A DNA stretch of 64,000 bases from Ureibacillus thermosphaericus (GTDB lineage: Bacteria > Bacillota > Bacilli > Bacillales_A > Planococcaceae): assembly GCF_012396605.1 (NCBI RefSeq), contig NZ_JAAXPW010000003.1:1-64000 (forward strand), in the 5' to 3' direction. The notes below the pieces were generated by a model, which ran no database searches, was not told the origin of the DNA, and saw only the letters and a program-made list of their open reading frames with translations. The translations under genes were made by a program, and so were the position numbers. Below are positions 8,318 through 19,806 of this stretch, one piece after another. Positions within the stretch are counted from its first letter, which is position 1, and each line of letters opens with the position of its first letter.

Positions 8318-10078
8318 TTACAATACGCTTGCGTGACCTTTATAGATAACACCAGTTTCAGCATCCATTGTAATCTCTTGTCCATGTCGAATGATTGATG
8401 TTGCTTCTTTCACACCAACAATGACAGGGATGCCTAAGCTTAGACCAACGACAGCGGCATGGCTTGTTAAGCCACCTTCTTCAGTAATAATGCCCGCACA
8501 TTTTTCAATTACCGACATCATTTCCCGATCGGTTCCAACCGTTACAAGGATACAACCTTCCGTATCATAAGCTTGTGCTTCTTCAGCATTTTTCACAACG
8601 ATCGCTTTTCCAACGACAGATTGTTTACCAATTCCTTGTCCACGAGCTAATAAATCACCTATCACATGGACTTTCATTAAGTTCGTTGTTCCTGATTCTC
8701 CTACCGGCACTCCCGCAGTAATCACAACAATATCACCGTGATTTACATAACCATATTTCAACGCTTCATCCACAGCTAATTCTAAAATTTCATCCGTTGT
8801 CGTTACTTTATGTGTGACAATCGGATTAACGCCCCACACAAGCGTCAATTTTTGAGCAGTTGAAGGAGAATCTGTAATGGCGATAATCGGCACACCTGGA
8901 CGGTATTTAGCAATCAATTTTGCTGTAACTCCGCTCGCAGTTGGTGCAAGCACCGCTTTAACACCTAAGTTAATTGAAGTGTATGAAACTGCTTGGGAAA
9001 TGGCTTCGGTCATGGTTGTCTCTTTTTCACGACTTCTTGTTTGTACTATCGAACGATAATCCAGCGAGTTTTCTGTAAATACTGCAATTCTGTTCATCGT
9101 TTTCACAGATTCAACTGGATACTGACCAGCAGCTGTTTCTCCTGAAAGCATAATGGCATCTGTTCCATCAATGATTGCATTTGCCACGTCGCTTGCTTCC
9201 GCACGAGTCGGACGCGGATTTCGCTGCATAGAGTCTAACATTTGTGTAGCCGTGATGACAGGTTTTCCTACTTGATTGCACTTTTTAATTAATGCTTTTT
9301 GAACGAGCGGCACTTCTTCAGCAGGAATTTCCACTCCTAAATCTCCGCGAGCAACCATTAATCCATCAGAAACTTCAATAATTTCATCAATGTTATCTAC
9401 GCCTTCTCGGTTTTCAATTTTAGGAATGATTTGAATGTGTCCGCCACCATTTTGTTCAAGCAATTCGCGTATTTCCAGCACATCTTTTGCTGTTCGCACG
9501 AAGGAAGCAGCGATAAAATCGACTCCTTGTTCAATTCCAAATAATATATCTTTCGCATCTTTCTCTGTAATGCCAGGTAGTTTTATTGAAACTCCAGGGA
9601 CGTTCACACCTTTTTTATCTTTCAGCACTCCGGCATTTTCAACAATCGTATGAATTAATCCTTTATCGTAATCTTTCGCTAATACGCGCAATGCAATTAA
9701 TCCGTCATCCAACAATATTGTATCGTTTTGATTTACATCATAAATTAATTTGTCATACGTAACGGAAAAACATGTTTCGTCTCCAAGAACTTCTGTCATT
9801 GAAATATCGATGACTTGTCCTGTTTTTAAGTGAACTTCCCCGTTTTTCATTGAATGTGTTCGAATTTCTGGACCTTTTGTATCAAGCAAAATTCCGACAA
9901 TTTTATTTAATCGATTAGCTACATCTCGGATTGTTGCGATACGCATAGCATGTTCTTCATGTGTACCATGCGAAAAGTTAAGTCTCGCAACATTCATTCC
10001 GGCTTTAATAAGTTCTTCAAGAACTTCTGGAGATTCGCTTGCGGGTCCTATAGTACATACAATTTTTGTTTTTCTCAT
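8318..10078 (-). CDS. pyk: Pyruvate kinase with C-terminal PEP-utiliser domain
   Basis: Last step of glycolysis: PEP + ADP to pyruvate + ATP. About 586 aa, matching the long Bacillus form. It starts [14 protein letters not shown] and contains [11 protein letters not shown], the catalytic [10 protein letters not shown] region, [13 protein letters not shown]-type residues and [14 protein letters not shown]. After about residue 475 comes an extra PEP-utiliser (phosphohistidine) domain with [21 protein letters not shown] chose ATG 10078, 7 nt after GGAGAG; the longer frame from 10093 includes that Shine-Dalgarno. It follows pfkA by 23 nt, so pfkA-pyk is one unit. Confidence 0.97.
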   Translation of the reverse strand: MRKTKIVCTIGPASESPEVLEELIKAGMNVARLNFSHGTHEEHAMRIATIRDVANRLNKIVGILLDTKGPEIRTHSMKNGEVHLKTGQVIDISMTEVLGDETCFSVTYDKLIYDVNQNDTILLDDGLIALRVLAKDYDKGLIHTIVENAGVLKDKKGVNVPGVSIKLPGITEKDAKDILFGIEQGVDFIAASFVRTAKDVLEIRELLEQNGGGHIQIIPKIENREGVDNIDEIIEVSDGLMVARGDLGVEIPAEEVPLVQKALIKKCNQVGKPVITATQMLDSMQRNPRPTRAEASDVANAIIDGTDAIMLSGETAAGQYPVESVKTMNRIAVFTENSLDYRSIVQTRSREKETTMTEAISQAVSYTSINLGVKAVLAPTASGVTAKLIAKYRPGVPIIAITDSPSTAQKLTLVWGVNPIVTHKVTTTDEILELAVDEALKYGYVNHGDIVVITAGVPVGESGTTNLMKVHVIGDLLARGQGIGKQSVVGKAIVVKNAEEAQAYDTEGCILVTVGTDREMMSVIEKCAGIITEEGGLTSHAAVVGLSLGIPVIVGVKEATSIIRHGQEITMDAETGVIYKGHASVL

Positions 10079-10101
10079 ATACATTCTCTCCATTTTCTAG
10101 A

Positions 10102-11148
<1,047 letters not shown>

Positions 11149-11185
11149 TTATCATCGATAATAAAACTGTTCATGTAAAATGGAA

Positions 11186-11219
11186 AATGACAAAATCCTC
11201 ACTATTGGATTTTGTCATT
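11186..11219 (-). terminator. Terminator of accDA
   Basis: A perfect 13-bp stem, AATGACAAAATCC / GGATTTTGTCATT, with an 8-nt loop. On the - strand it is followed by TTCCATTTTAC. It is 25 nt after the accA stop. Confidence 0.75.
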
Positions 11220-11243
11220 AGAAGGGTGGAAAGTCTAGTAATT

Positions 11244-12209
11244 TTATTGAACAATTTCTTCAATAAAATCTCCCATTTTCCGGAATTTATCGTAGCGATC
11301 TTGAATAATTTGCTCTTCCGACAATGCAGTTAATTGATCAAGCCCTTTTTTCAAATATTCCTTTAAGATTTTCGCTTGTGATACTGGGTCACGATGTGCT
11401 CCTCCTGGAACTTCAGGAATGATATCATCAATAATTCCCATTTCTTTTAAATCTTGAGCTGTAATTTTCATTGCCTCTGCTGCTTGTTTTGCAAGACTAG
11501 CATCCTTCCATAAAATTGAAGCAGCACCTTCTGGAGAAATAACGGAGTATGTGGAATTTTCCAACATATAGATGCGGTTCGTTACTCCTAATGCCAATGC
11601 ACCGCCGCTACCACCTTCTCCAATTACTACACTAATAACAGGCACTTTTAAACCAGCCATTTCAAACAGATTTTTGGCGATTGCCTCACTTTGTCCACGC
11701 TCTTCTGCAGCTTTTCCTGGATAAGCGCCCTTTGTATCAATAAAACAAATAATTGGGCGTCTGAATTTCTCCGCCTGCTTCATTAAACGCAACGCTTTTC
11801 GATAACCTTCCGGATGGGGCATCCCGAAATTTCGTCGAATATTTTCCTTTGTTGCTTTACCACGTTGATGACCGATTACAGTAATCGGCTGGCCATCAAA
11901 AAAGGCAATTCCCCCAACAATCGCTTCATCATCAGCATAATAGCGATCACCATGGAGTTCAATAAAATCTGTAAAAATTTCTTTTATATAATCGAGGGTT
12001 GTTGGACGTTCTGGGTTTCGCGCTACTTGTACACGATTCCACGGTTCCATGTTCGAATAAATTTTAATTTCCAATTGGCGCAATCGTTCTTCCAATGTTT
12101 TAATTTCATCGGACATATCTACATCCGCATTTTTTGCCAGTTCCCTTAACTCATCAATTTTTTCTTTCAGTTTAATAATAGGTTCTTCAAATGACATCGG
12201 TTTAGACAT
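11244..12209 (-). CDS. accA: Acetyl-CoA carboxylase carboxyltransferase subunit alpha
   Basis: With AccD it transfers CO2 from carboxybiotin to acetyl-CoA, giving malonyl-CoA for fatty acid synthesis. 321 aa; a coiled N-terminus (residues 5-50), then a crotonase-type core with [49 protein letters not shown] and [17 protein letters not shown] 12209 follows GGAGGAGTAACTC. It overlaps accD by 8 nt, so subunit synthesis is coupled. Confidence 0.97.
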   Translation of the reverse strand: MSKPMSFEEPIIKLKEKIDELRELAKNADVDMSDEIKTLEERLRQLEIKIYSNMEPWNRVQVARNPERPTTLDYIKEIFTDFIELHGDRYYADDEAIVGGIAFFDGQPITVIGHQRGKATKENIRRNFGMPHPEGYRKALRLMKQAEKFRRPIICFIDTKGAYPGKAAEERGQSEAIAKNLFEMAGLKVPVISVVIGEGGSGGALALGVTNRIYMLENSTYSVISPEGAASILWKDASLAKQAAEAMKITAQDLKEMGIIDDIIPEVPGGAHRDPVSQAKILKEYLKKGLDQLTALSEEQIIQDRYDKFRKMGDFIEEIVQ

Positions 12210-13074
12210 GAGTTACTCCTCCTTTGCGGTGCAATTTCACGATTGTTGCCACTTTATCGCGCATCTCTTTTCGATGGAAAATAGCATCTAATTGACCATG
12301 TGCAAGTAAGAACTCTGCTGTTTGGAAGTCATCAGGCAACTTCTCACGCACCGTTTGCTCGATTACCCTTCTCCCAGCAAACCCAATAAGCGCTTTTGGC
12401 TCAGCAATATTGAGATCTCCTAGTGAGGCGAAGCTTGCCGATACTCCACCAGTAGTTGGATCAGTCATGATGGATAAGAAAAGCAAACCTTCGTCACTGT
12501 GACGTTTTAAAGCAACGCTCGTTTTGGCCATTTGCATTAAGGAAATAACTCCCTCTTGCATTCGTGCACCGCCGCTCGCAGTAAAGATAATGAATGGCAC
12601 TTGCATTTCCGTAGCTTTTTCGATTGCACGGGTAATTTTTTCGCCAACAACAGATCCCATTGATCCCATGCGGAAATGAGAGTCCATCACAGCAACAACG
12701 ACCTCTTCCCCTTTTAACGTCCCGCTTCCTGTTAAAACCGCTTCGGATAATCCTGTTTTCTTCATATCCGCTTCTACTTTTTCTATATATGATGGGAAGT
12801 TAAGAGGGTTTGTCGTGCGTAAGTGTTCATCAAACGGCGTAAATGATTCAACATCTAAAAAGGAGTCGATCCGTTCCCAAGCAGTCATTTTAAAATGATG
12901 GTCGCAATTTGGACAAACTTTTAAATTCGTTTCAATTTCTTTTGTTAAAAAGATTTTTCGGCATGATGGGCATTTCGTCATTAAATCTGCTGGAAATGAG
13001 CTTTCATTTTTAGAGTTTACAATAACCCCTTTTGTTTTTTTCCGATTTAAATTTAGCAAACTTTTTATTGCCAC
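12202..13074 (-). CDS. accD: Acetyl-CoA carboxylase carboxyltransferase subunit beta
   Basis: Zinc-finger carboxyltransferase subunit, 290 aa. The four-cysteine finger is complete (C35, C38, C54, C57 in CPSC and CPNC), followed by [29 protein letters not shown] and [18 protein letters not shown]. Start ATG 13074 follows GGGGGAAAAATCGTGG. It is 20 nt downstream of the GntR regulator gene, so the likely transcript order is gntR-accD-accA. Confidence 0.97.
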   Translation of the reverse strand: MAIKSLLNLNRKKTKGVIVNSKNESSFPADLMTKCPSCRKIFLTKEIETNLKVCPNCDHHFKMTAWERIDSFLDVESFTPFDEHLRTTNPLNFPSYIEKVEADMKKTGLSEAVLTGSGTLKGEEVVVAVMDSHFRMGSMGSVVGEKITRAIEKATEMQVPFIIFTASGGARMQEGVISLMQMAKTSVALKRHSDEGLLFLSIMTDPTTGGVSASFASLGDLNIAEPKALIGFAGRRVIEQTVREKLPDDFQTAEFLLAHGQLDAIFHRKEMRDKVATIVKLHRKGGVTHV

Positions 13075-13094
13075 GATTTTTCCCCCTACTATAT

Positions 13095-13742
13095 TTATTC
13101 TTCATGCGATTTTAAAAAATCTAACCATTCAGTATATGCCTCAAGAGCTTCTTTTTCATAACCAAGCTGCAAAGATTTTAATAGCCTTTGTAATATTGGC
13201 TTTTCTTCTTCCGTCGTCATTTTTTTTAACGCATTGGCACTATAAGCCACAAGTTGAATCCATATTCTAAGAGCTAAACGATTTTCTGATGCAATGAGAA
13301 GTTCACGTAAAATATGATCTCGAATTACTTCTGTTTCCAATTCAATTTTTAAAAATAAACTTTCCCAAACAGGAAGTTGTCTTAATCGTTTATCGGAACA
13401 AATAATTCGTATCGCTTCTCTTTCATGAATTTCCCGTGTTTTATGAACATCGCGTATTGATTGATTTTCTTGCAATATAAAAGTAGCTAGTAATTCAACT
13501 AATCGATATTGTTGAGAGGAAGCTAAAAAAGTACCACCGCCATGGCGGGTCTCAATAATTCCTAGCAATTCTAAACTTCGTAACGCTTCTCTTACCGAAG
13601 ATCTACCAACGCCTAACTTTTCTGATAAAACTCTTTCCGAGGGGAGCTTATCACCAGGTTGAAGTTTATCAGCGATAATAATGTCTTTTAATTTACTAAC
13701 AATTTCTAAAAAGACTTTTTTATTTTCTTGTTTCGTGTCCAT
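13095..13742 (-). CDS. GntR/FadR-type (FCD) transcriptional regulator
   Basis: About 215 aa. The N-terminal winged helix is GntR-like (about 10-78): [29 protein letters not shown] then [13 protein letters not shown]. An all-helical C-terminal part follows in the FCD position. FCD regulators respond to carboxylates or acyl-CoA. Placement just before accDA suggests control of malonyl-CoA supply, but that is inference. ATG 13742 is 5 nt after GAGG; a TTG further up (13766) is less likely. A TGGTC-N-GACCA operator lies about 90 nt upstream, consistent with autoregulation. B. subtilis has the malic enzyme ytsJ between dnaE and accD instead. Confidence 0.85.
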   Translation of the reverse strand: MDTKQENKKVFLEIVSKLKDIIIADKLQPGDKLPSERVLSEKLGVGRSSVREALRSLELLGIIETRHGGGTFLASSQQYRLVELLATFILQENQSIRDVHKTREIHEREAIRIICSDKRLRQLPVWESLFLKIELETEVIRDHILRELLIASENRLALRIWIQLVAYSANALKKMTTEEEKPILQRLLKSLQLGYEKEALEAYTEWLDFLKSHEE

Positions 13743-13830
13743 GTTCACCTCAAAACGTTTTAACAACCCCTTATACCGATCGTTTACTAAAATACAGTAA
13801 TCCCCAACATTATCATTTAAATCCTCACAT

Positions 13831-13849
13831 AAAGTGGTCAGACCACTTT
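13831..13849. promoter_or_regulatory. GntR/FCD operator palindrome
   Basis: AAAGTGGTC-A-GACCACTTT, a perfect inverted repeat of 9-bp arms around one base. The TGGTC-N-GACCA core is the pattern bound by FadR/PdhR/LldR-type regulators. It sits upstream of the GntR-accD-accA unit. Confidence 0.75.
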
Positions 13850-13885
13850 TGTACAGTTTACAAAATGTTTTCTACTTTGTAAAGA

Positions 13886-13913
13886 AAAAACTGTGCAAAA
13901 TCGCACAGTTTTT
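13886..13913. terminator. Terminator of dnaE
   Basis: AAAAACTGTGC (13886-13896) pairs perfectly with GCACAGTTTTT (13903-13913) around a 6-nt loop. The A/T ends make it usable in both directions. It is 25 nt after the dnaE stop. Confidence 0.85.
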
Positions 13914-13937
13914 GTAAATTCAAACAAAAATATCTCG

Positions 13938-16900
13938 CTATTGAACATTTCTTATCATTTTCACTTTTATTTGAGGCTGGTTGTAGCGATATTCTACATT
14001 ACCTTCTAAATAGATTAGCACCTCTTCTTTTATCCATCCTAGGCATTCATTATATTGTTTCGGAAACAGAGTTGCTGAAACCGATCCATATTCATCTTGA
14101 ATTTGAACAAACGCCATCAGTTCACCTTTTTTTGTGCGTATTTGACGAATGGACTCTACTATTCCTACAAGTTTTACTAAGGCGTTTTGCGGAAGACCAT
14201 TCAACAGAAAACTATTTGTATTCACATGTAGTTTGTGGCGGATGTTTGTAACCGGATGTTCCGATAAATAAAATCCTATGACTTCCTTCTCGAATTCCAG
14301 TTTCATTTTATTTGGAATCGGCGCTGCTTCCATATATTTCGGTTTTCCAAATAGCGAGGTTTGTGAAGTAAATAAATCTTCTTCCTCTGTCGGCCGAACT
14401 ATTTTTGCATGTTTTTCTGCTGCTTCAATCGTTGCAAGAAGCGTCGCTCGATCCTTTCCAAAATCGTCTAACGCACCTGCTTTAATCAATGGCTCTATCC
14501 ATTTACGGGCGAAATAGTTACCGCTTAAGGAAACAGCCAAATCGAATATATCATGAAAATTACCTTGTTCTTTTCGAGCAGAAATTAATTTTTGTAAAAA
14601 CGTTTGAGAAACGCCCTTGATTGCTGATAAGCTGTAGCGAATATTTCCATTTTCAACTGAAAATACCCGATTGCTTTGATGAAGGGAAGGCCGTAGTATC
14701 GATATACCTTTGCTTCTCGCCTCCATTATTAACGAGAATAATTTTTCTTGATTTCCTGTGGCAAAGGTCATCATGACAGCATAAAATTCCGCTGGATAAT
14801 TTGCTTTCAAATAGGCCATCTGATAAGAAATCATGCTATATGCAACCGCGTGGCTTTTCGCAAAACCGTAATCTGCAAATCGCACAATTTGTTGATATAC
14901 CGATTCTGCCACCTCTTTGCTATATCCTTTATGGATTGCGCCGTTGACAAAGGCTATCCTTTGCTCTTCCAATACCTCACGTTTTTTCTTGCTTACCGCT
15001 CTTCTCAATAAATCAGCCTGTCCTAGTGAGAATCCTGCTAGAATGTTGGCAATTTGCATAATCTGTTCTTGATATACTATGATGCCATACGTTTCTTTTA
15101 AAATTGGCTCTAAATCAGGGTGTGGCATCTCAACGGACTGTACCCCTTTTTTCCTGGCTGCATAAATCGGAATAAACTGCATTGGTCCAGGTCTATACAG
15201 AGCATTTACTGCAACAATATCGGAAAATTGTGTAGGTACAATTTCCCTCAAAGCACTCTTCATTCCCTCCGACTCCAGCTGGAATATGCCTGCTGTATCT
15301 CCTTTTTGCAACAATTCAAAGGTTTTATGATCATCCAATGGGATTTCATTTAAATCAATTTTCTCATTTCGAGCATAGTAAATCATTTTTTGAATTTGCT
15401 CAATCATTGTTAAGTTTCGTAAACCTAAAAAGTCCATTTTTAATAGACCTACTTGCTCCACTTCTTGCATAGGCCATTGTGTAATAAAAATCCCATCATG
15501 TCCCTTTTCAATCGGAACGACCTCAACTAAAGGAACTGGACTTAACACGACACCGGCTGCGTGAGTGGAAGCATTTCTAGGTAATCCCTCTAATTTTAAC
15601 GCCGTTTCAAACCAACGTTTTCGAATAGACTCCTCTTCAATCCATCTTCTTAAAGGTTCACTTGTATGGTATGCTTCTTTTAATGTAATCCCTAATTTAT
15701 TTGGAATGAGACGAGAAATCATTTCAAGGGTGTCAGATTCAAAGTTGAACATTCTCGCTACATCCCTAGCGACAGCCTTTGCCGATAGACTGCCAAAGGT
15801 GATAATTTGCGCTACATGCTTCTCCCCATATTTTTTTGCCACATACTGAATTACTTCCTGTCTTCTCGTATCGACAAAGTCAATATCGATATCAGGCATC
15901 GTTACTCGCTCAGGATTTAAAAATCGCTCAAATAATAATCCGTAACGAATCGGGTCGACTTGGGTAATGTATAAGCAATAAGCCACAAGTGAACCAGCTG
16001 AGGAGCCTCTCCCTGGTCCAGTTAAAATTTGCTGCCCGCGAGCAAAATTCATAAAATCTGCAACAATTAAGAAATAATCAGCAAAACCCATGGAACAAAT
16101 AATTTCTAACTCATGATTTAATCGATGGATATAGATTTCATTTGGTGCATTCGTTTTTAACCGCTCTTTTAATCCCTTCAACGCTAACATTCTCAATACT
16201 TGTTCCGCACTTTGTCCTTGTTGTAAAGGAAATTTTGGCAGTATATGGCCTTTTTGAGCGATGTCTACTTGGCAACTCAAAAGCATATTTCTGCTCTCTT
16301 GCAGCCACTCTTCACGGTCATTAAACCAGTGGAGCCAATCATGTTTAGTAGGAGTATAATGTCGTTTGTAATTTTCATTGATTTGTACTTGTTCGCTTAA
16401 TTTAACGCCCATTTCAATACTTCTTGCAACTCTATAACTAAAGGCATCTTCTCGATTTAAATATAGACATTCATGAATCGCCATGATAGGAATTTGCAAT
16501 TTTTCACTCAGGTGAATGACTTCATTTTCAAAAGGAGACTTTTCTCCTTCAAGCCTTGAAATACCTAACCATATTCGCCCTTTGAATAACTTTTGCAACA
16601 GTTCGATGGAAGAGGGATGCTCTACCCATTTGGCATCATCACTTATAATTGGAATTACGACGGCAATACCGTTAGAGTATCCTTTTAGCCACTGAATTGG
16701 CAATAACTCATCATCTCTAATGGCAATGCTGCTAGATATCTTCAGTAGGTTTTTATATCCATCGTTGTTTTGTGCGTATATTAGAAGGGGAAGAACGATG
16801 TGATCAAACTGCACTCGAGCAGTAAGACCTATAACCGGATGAATACCTGCATTTTTTAATCCATGGTAAAAAGGCAAAAGCCCGTACAATTTTGTATTGA

Positions 16901-17012
16901 CGATTGCACAAGCTTCTGCCTTTTGTTCAATTAAAAAAGGGATGAGTTCTTCCATACGAATCGTACTCTTTAATAAATCTGCACTTGTTCGTACTTGTGG
17001 ATAAATGGACAA
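13938..17012 (-). CDS. dnaE: DNA polymerase III subunit alpha DnaE, degenerate PHP domain
   Basis: Replicative polymerase working beside PolC, 1024 aa against about 1115 in B. subtilis. A PHP domain (1-200) is recognisable by fold and by GYKNLLKISS, but its metal residues are lost (see findings). The polymerase core has GPGRGSSAGSLVAYCL, the catalytic aspartates of PDIDIDFVDTRR, NASTHAAGVVLSP and FGFAKSHA-like FADYGFAKSHAVAYS. A helix-hairpin region and C-terminal OB fold follow (LVGIVESIRQIRTKKGE, about 930-1000). Start TTG 17012 is 8 nt after AGGAGG. It is 18 nt downstream of nrnA on the same strand. Confidence 0.95.
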   Translation of the reverse strand: MSIYPQVRTSADLLKSTIRMEELIPFLIEQKAEACAIVNTKLYGLLPFYHGLKNAGIHPVIGLTARVQFDHIVLPLLIYAQNNDGYKNLLKISSSIAIRDDELLPIQWLKGYSNGIAVVIPIISDDAKWVEHPSSIELLQKLFKGRIWLGISRLEGEKSPFENEVIHLSEKLQIPIMAIHECLYLNREDAFSYRVARSIEMGVKLSEQVQINENYKRHYTPTKHDWLHWFNDREEWLQESRNMLLSCQVDIAQKGHILPKFPLQQGQSAEQVLRMLALKGLKERLKTNAPNEIYIHRLNHELEIICSMGFADYFLIVADFMNFARGQQILTGPGRGSSAGSLVAYCLYITQVDPIRYGLLFERFLNPERVTMPDIDIDFVDTRRQEVIQYVAKKYGEKHVAQIITFGSLSAKAVARDVARMFNFESDTLEMISRLIPNKLGITLKEAYHTSEPLRRWIEEESIRKRWFETALKLEGLPRNASTHAAGVVLSPVPLVEVVPIEKGHDGIFITQWPMQEVEQVGLLKMDFLGLRNLTMIEQIQKMIYYARNEKIDLNEIPLDDHKTFELLQKGDTAGIFQLESEGMKSALREIVPTQFSDIVAVNALYRPGPMQFIPIYAARKKGVQSVEMPHPDLEPILKETYGIIVYQEQIMQIANILAGFSLGQADLLRRAVSKKKREVLEEQRIAFVNGAIHKGYSKEVAESVYQQIVRFADYGFAKSHAVAYSMISYQMAYLKANYPAEFYAVMMTFATGNQEKLFSLIMEARSKGISILRPSLHQSNRVFSVENGNIRYSLSAIKGVSQTFLQKLISARKEQGNFHDIFDLAVSLSGNYFARKWIEPLIKAGALDDFGKDRATLLATIEAAEKHAKIVRPTEEEDLFTSQTSLFGKPKYMEAAPIPNKMKLEFEKEVIGFYLSEHPVTNIRHKLHVNTNSFLLNGLPQNALVKLVGIVESIRQIRTKKGELMAFVQIQDEYGSVSATLFPKQYNECLGWIKEEVLIYLEGNVEYRYNQPQIKVKMIRNVQ

Positions 17013-17030
17013 TCTGCATCCCTCCTGTAT

Positions 17031-17975
17031 TTATTGATATTCTTTACAAAGTTGTTTTAAATCTGCAATTACTTGGTCTACTTCTTCCCATGAATAAGCA
17101 GTTGCGCCAGAAGCTAGAGGATGTCCACCTCCATGGTATTTTTTGGCGAGTTCATTGACAATTGGACCTTTTGAACGCAGTCGCACTCGAATCTCATGAG
17201 GTTCTTCAACAAAGAACGCCCATGCCCGAACACCTTTAATATTACTTAGTGACCCTACTAAAGAAGAAGTTTCGGAAGTAGTGACTTTGTATTCTTCAAG
17301 TAGTTCTTTTGGTAGTTTAATATATGCAGCGCCATTTTCGTCCATAGTAAAGTTTTGATATACATATCCTTGCAATTTTAATAGGTTTGGATCCATTTCA
17401 TACATGCCATTAAAGATTTCGTTGCGATTGAACTGATAATTAACTAATTGCCCTGCAACTTCAAAGGTTTTAGTAGTTGTGCTAGGATATAAAAATCTCC
17501 CTGTATCTCCCACAATGCCTGCAAAAAGAAATTTCGCACATTCTTCAGACATTTTCCATCCTTTGTATTCTCGACCTTCTTCATACAATTCGTAGATTAA
17601 TTCGCTACAGGAACTGGATTCCGTATCAACCCATACTAAATCTCCGTATGCATCATCGTTGGGATGGTGATCGATTTTTACGAGAAAATTTCCATTAGAA
17701 TATCGATCATCATCAATTCTCTCAGTATTTGCAGTATCCGTTACGATGACAAGAGCCCCTTTATATTCTTCATCGGAAACTTCATCAGGATGAGCCAAGT
17801 AGGATAATAATTCATCATGCGTACCAACTGCATACACTTTTTTATTGGGATAATTATCTTTAATTAATGTTTTTAAACCGAATTGTGAACCGTATGCATC
17901 AGGATCCGGACGGATATGTCGATGAATAATAACTGTATCATATTGTTCAATAGTATCAATAATTCGTCGCTTCAA
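17031..17975 (-). CDS. nrnA: Bifunctional oligoribonuclease / PAP phosphatase NrnA
   Basis: DHH/DHHA1 phosphoesterase that degrades short oligoribonucleotides and 3'-phosphoadenosine 5'-phosphate. About 314 aa. Visible motifs: IIHRHIRPDPDAYGSQ (metal ligands), IVTDTANTERID, DHHPNDDAYGD (the DHH motif) and, near the C-terminus, GGGHPLASGA of DHHA1. Start TTG 17975 is 7 nt after GGAGGG; the frame also opens at TTG 17990, inside the Shine-Dalgarno. Same place as B. subtilis ytqI, next to dnaE. Confidence 0.94.
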   Translation of the reverse strand: MKRRIIDTIEQYDTVIIHRHIRPDPDAYGSQFGLKTLIKDNYPNKKVYAVGTHDELLSYLAHPDEVSDEEYKGALVIVTDTANTERIDDDRYSNGNFLVKIDHHPNDDAYGDLVWVDTESSSCSELIYELYEEGREYKGWKMSEECAKFLFAGIVGDTGRFLYPSTTTKTFEVAGQLVNYQFNRNEIFNGMYEMDPNLLKLQGYVYQNFTMDENGAAYIKLPKELLEEYKVTTSETSSLVGSLSNIKGVRAWAFFVEEPHEIRVRLRSKGPIVNELAKKYHGGGHPLASGATAYSWEEVDQVIADLKQLCKEYQ

Positions 17976-18074
17976 ATTGGTACCCTCCAAAGTTATTGAA
18001 AAATTTTTTAATATATTAGCATTTTTATAAAAAAATCGTTACAATAATTTTAGTTTGTTTAGGAGGTTCTGAAA

Positions 18075-18383
18075 ATGTTAAATGCGTTATTTGTAACTTT
18101 CATCATCGTTTCATTTGCCGCCTATTTTTACTATAAAACGAAACAATTTCGTACTTCATTGCCGATACAAAAAAAATGGTATAAAGCGAAAGCCGGTGTT
18201 GCTTTAGGTCTTTTCGTTATATTTTTTGGTTTAAATACCTTTATTATTCAAGATACATTATTAGGTAATATAGTTGGTGTTGTTTTCGTTGTTGTCGGAC
18301 TAATGGAATCTTATCACAGTTATAAACGTGCAAAACATGAAGGAAAATTTGTTCAACAAGAATATGAATTAAATAAGCAATAA
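18075..18383 (+). CDS. ytpI: YtpI family membrane protein
   Basis: A 102-aa protein with three predicted TM helices (about 2-19, 36-56, 60-80) and a basic C-terminus (SYKRAKHEGKFVQQEYE). It matches the YtpI family of Bacillales in size and neighbourhood. Function unknown. ATG 18075 follows TAGGAGGTTCTGAAA. Divergent from nrnA and convergent with ytoI. Confidence 0.85.
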   Translation: MLNALFVTFIIVSFAAYFYYKTKQFRTSLPIQKKWYKAKAGVALGLFVIFFGLNTFIIQDTLLGNIVGVVFVVVGLMESYHSYKRAKHEGKFVQQEYELNKQ

Positions 18384-18392
18384 TCGATTTAT

Positions 18393-18429
18393 GAAAAAGT
18401 TGTCCAATTTCTTTTGGACAACCTTTTTC
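18393..18429. terminator. Bidirectional terminator between ytpI and ytoI
   Basis: GAAAAAGTTGTCCAA (18393-18407) pairs with TTGGACAACCTTTTTC (18414-18429) with one bulge. The A-rich and T-rich ends serve both converging genes. Confidence 0.85.
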
Positions 18430-18434
18430 ATTTA

Positions 18435-19742
18435 CTAACGATCTAACAGCTGGAAAGTAGCCATCGCTTTTCCAACAAGCGCTTCTTCGTGATAAACATC
18501 AAAATCCATTTTTACGAATTTTCTACTCATATCTAATATATGTGGAACAACTTTTAACACATTATCCATTTGAATTGGTTTAATATAATGGGTTGCAATG
18601 TTTTCTACTACCGCATCTCCACGTTTTCGTCTTTTTAGTGCAATTAATCCAACTTCCGTCAACAATGTTGTAAAGGCACCATAAGATATCGCACCATACT
18701 GGTTTGTCATTTGAGGCGTTACTGTAAATTCAACTATTACTTCTTCCTCACCAAGTACTTTCATTTCACTTTTTACGATGTCATCAATCGTTTCACCATG
18801 TTGCGGTTGATGTTGGGACGTTTGCAATGCCTTTAATACATCTTGACGGCTGATTACACCTTGTAAATATCCATCATCATCCACGACAGGAAGTAAATCA
18901 ATCCCTTCCCAAACCATTCGGTGGCCTGCTGAAGCAACACTTGTTTTCATTGACACGGAAATCGGTTGTTTTGTCATTACCTTATCAATTAATTCATTTT
19001 CATCTTTCCCAATCACGTCTTTAGCAGTGACAATCCCCACTAATTTATTATTTTTTGAAACAACCGGGAATGCTCCGTGCGTTGTGTGGGCATTTAATGC
19101 ATGAAAATCAGCAACCGATTGTCCGACATTTAATTTTGCTGTATCTTCCAAACGTACATAAATATCTTCTATTAGCAAAATATCTTTTTTAATGAGTTGG
19201 TCATAAATGGCACGGTTAATCATCGTTGCTACTGTAAATGTATCATAACTAGATGAGATGATTGGCAACTCCAGTTCATCCGCGAGTCTTTTATTTTCTT
19301 CTGTCGTATCAAATCCACCTGTAATTAATACTGCTGCACCAGTTTTTAAAGCGTTGTGATGAGCTTTAAAACGGTTACCAACAATTAAAAGACTTCCAGG
19401 GTCGGTATAGCGCATCATATCTTCTAATTGCATTGCACCGATGACAAATTTATTCAACGTTTTATGCAACCCAGCTTTTCCACCGAGCACTTGTCCATCT
19501 ACGATATTGACGATTTCCGCGAAAGTTAGACGTTCAATATTCTCCTTCTTTTTCTTTTCAATTCGAATCGTTCCTACGCGTTCAATGGAACTCACCAAAC
19601 TTCGATTTTCTGCCTCTTTAATTGCTCGATATGCCGTACCTTCGCTTACTTGCATTTCTTTTGCAATTTGTCGGACAGATATTTTTTCGCCAATAGGAAG
19701 TGACTCGATATATTGCAATATTTTTTCATGTTTTGTGGACAT
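18435..19742 (-). CDS. ytoI: YtoI: HTH-DRTGG-CBS-hotdog protein
   Basis: A 435-aa regulator-like protein. An N-terminal helix-turn-helix (SVRQIAKEMQVSEGTAYRAI, about 20-60), a DRTGG domain (about 70-180), a CBS pair (about 190-310, with VVSKNNKLVGIVTAKDVIG and PVVDDDGYLQGVISRQDVLK) and a C-terminal hotdog domain (about 325-435). The domain set matches B. subtilis YtoI. CBS domains usually sense adenine nucleotides; the role is not established. ATG 19742 follows AGGTGATATCG; an upstream GTG (19751) overlaps the Shine-Dalgarno. Confidence 0.92.
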   Translation of the reverse strand: MSTKHEKILQYIESLPIGEKISVRQIAKEMQVSEGTAYRAIKEAENRSLVSSIERVGTIRIEKKKKENIERLTFAEIVNIVDGQVLGGKAGLHKTLNKFVIGAMQLEDMMRYTDPGSLLIVGNRFKAHHNALKTGAAVLITGGFDTTEENKRLADELELPIISSSYDTFTVATMINRAIYDQLIKKDILLIEDIYVRLEDTAKLNVGQSVADFHALNAHTTHGAFPVVSKNNKLVGIVTAKDVIGKDENELIDKVMTKQPISVSMKTSVASAGHRMVWEGIDLLPVVDDDGYLQGVISRQDVLKALQTSQHQPQHGETIDDIVKSEMKVLGEEEVIVEFTVTPQMTNQYGAISYGAFTTLLTEVGLIALKRRKRGDAVVENIATHYIKPIQMDNVLKVVPHILDMSRKFVKMDFDVYHEEALVGKAMATFQLLDR

Positions 19743-19806
19743 CGATATCACCTATTTTCATCGTACTTTCTCCTCCCATAGTGTAACATATTTTCAATTA
19801 TGTATA

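Noticed and set aside
16980-17012. In another frame the dnaE start reads M-Q-I-V-H-L, like the usual V-H-L opening of DnaE, hinting at a frameshift.
   Set aside because: The ATG for that frame touches the Shine-Dalgarno, while TTG 17012 is 8 nt away, and the in-frame YPQVRTSADLL aligns without a gap.
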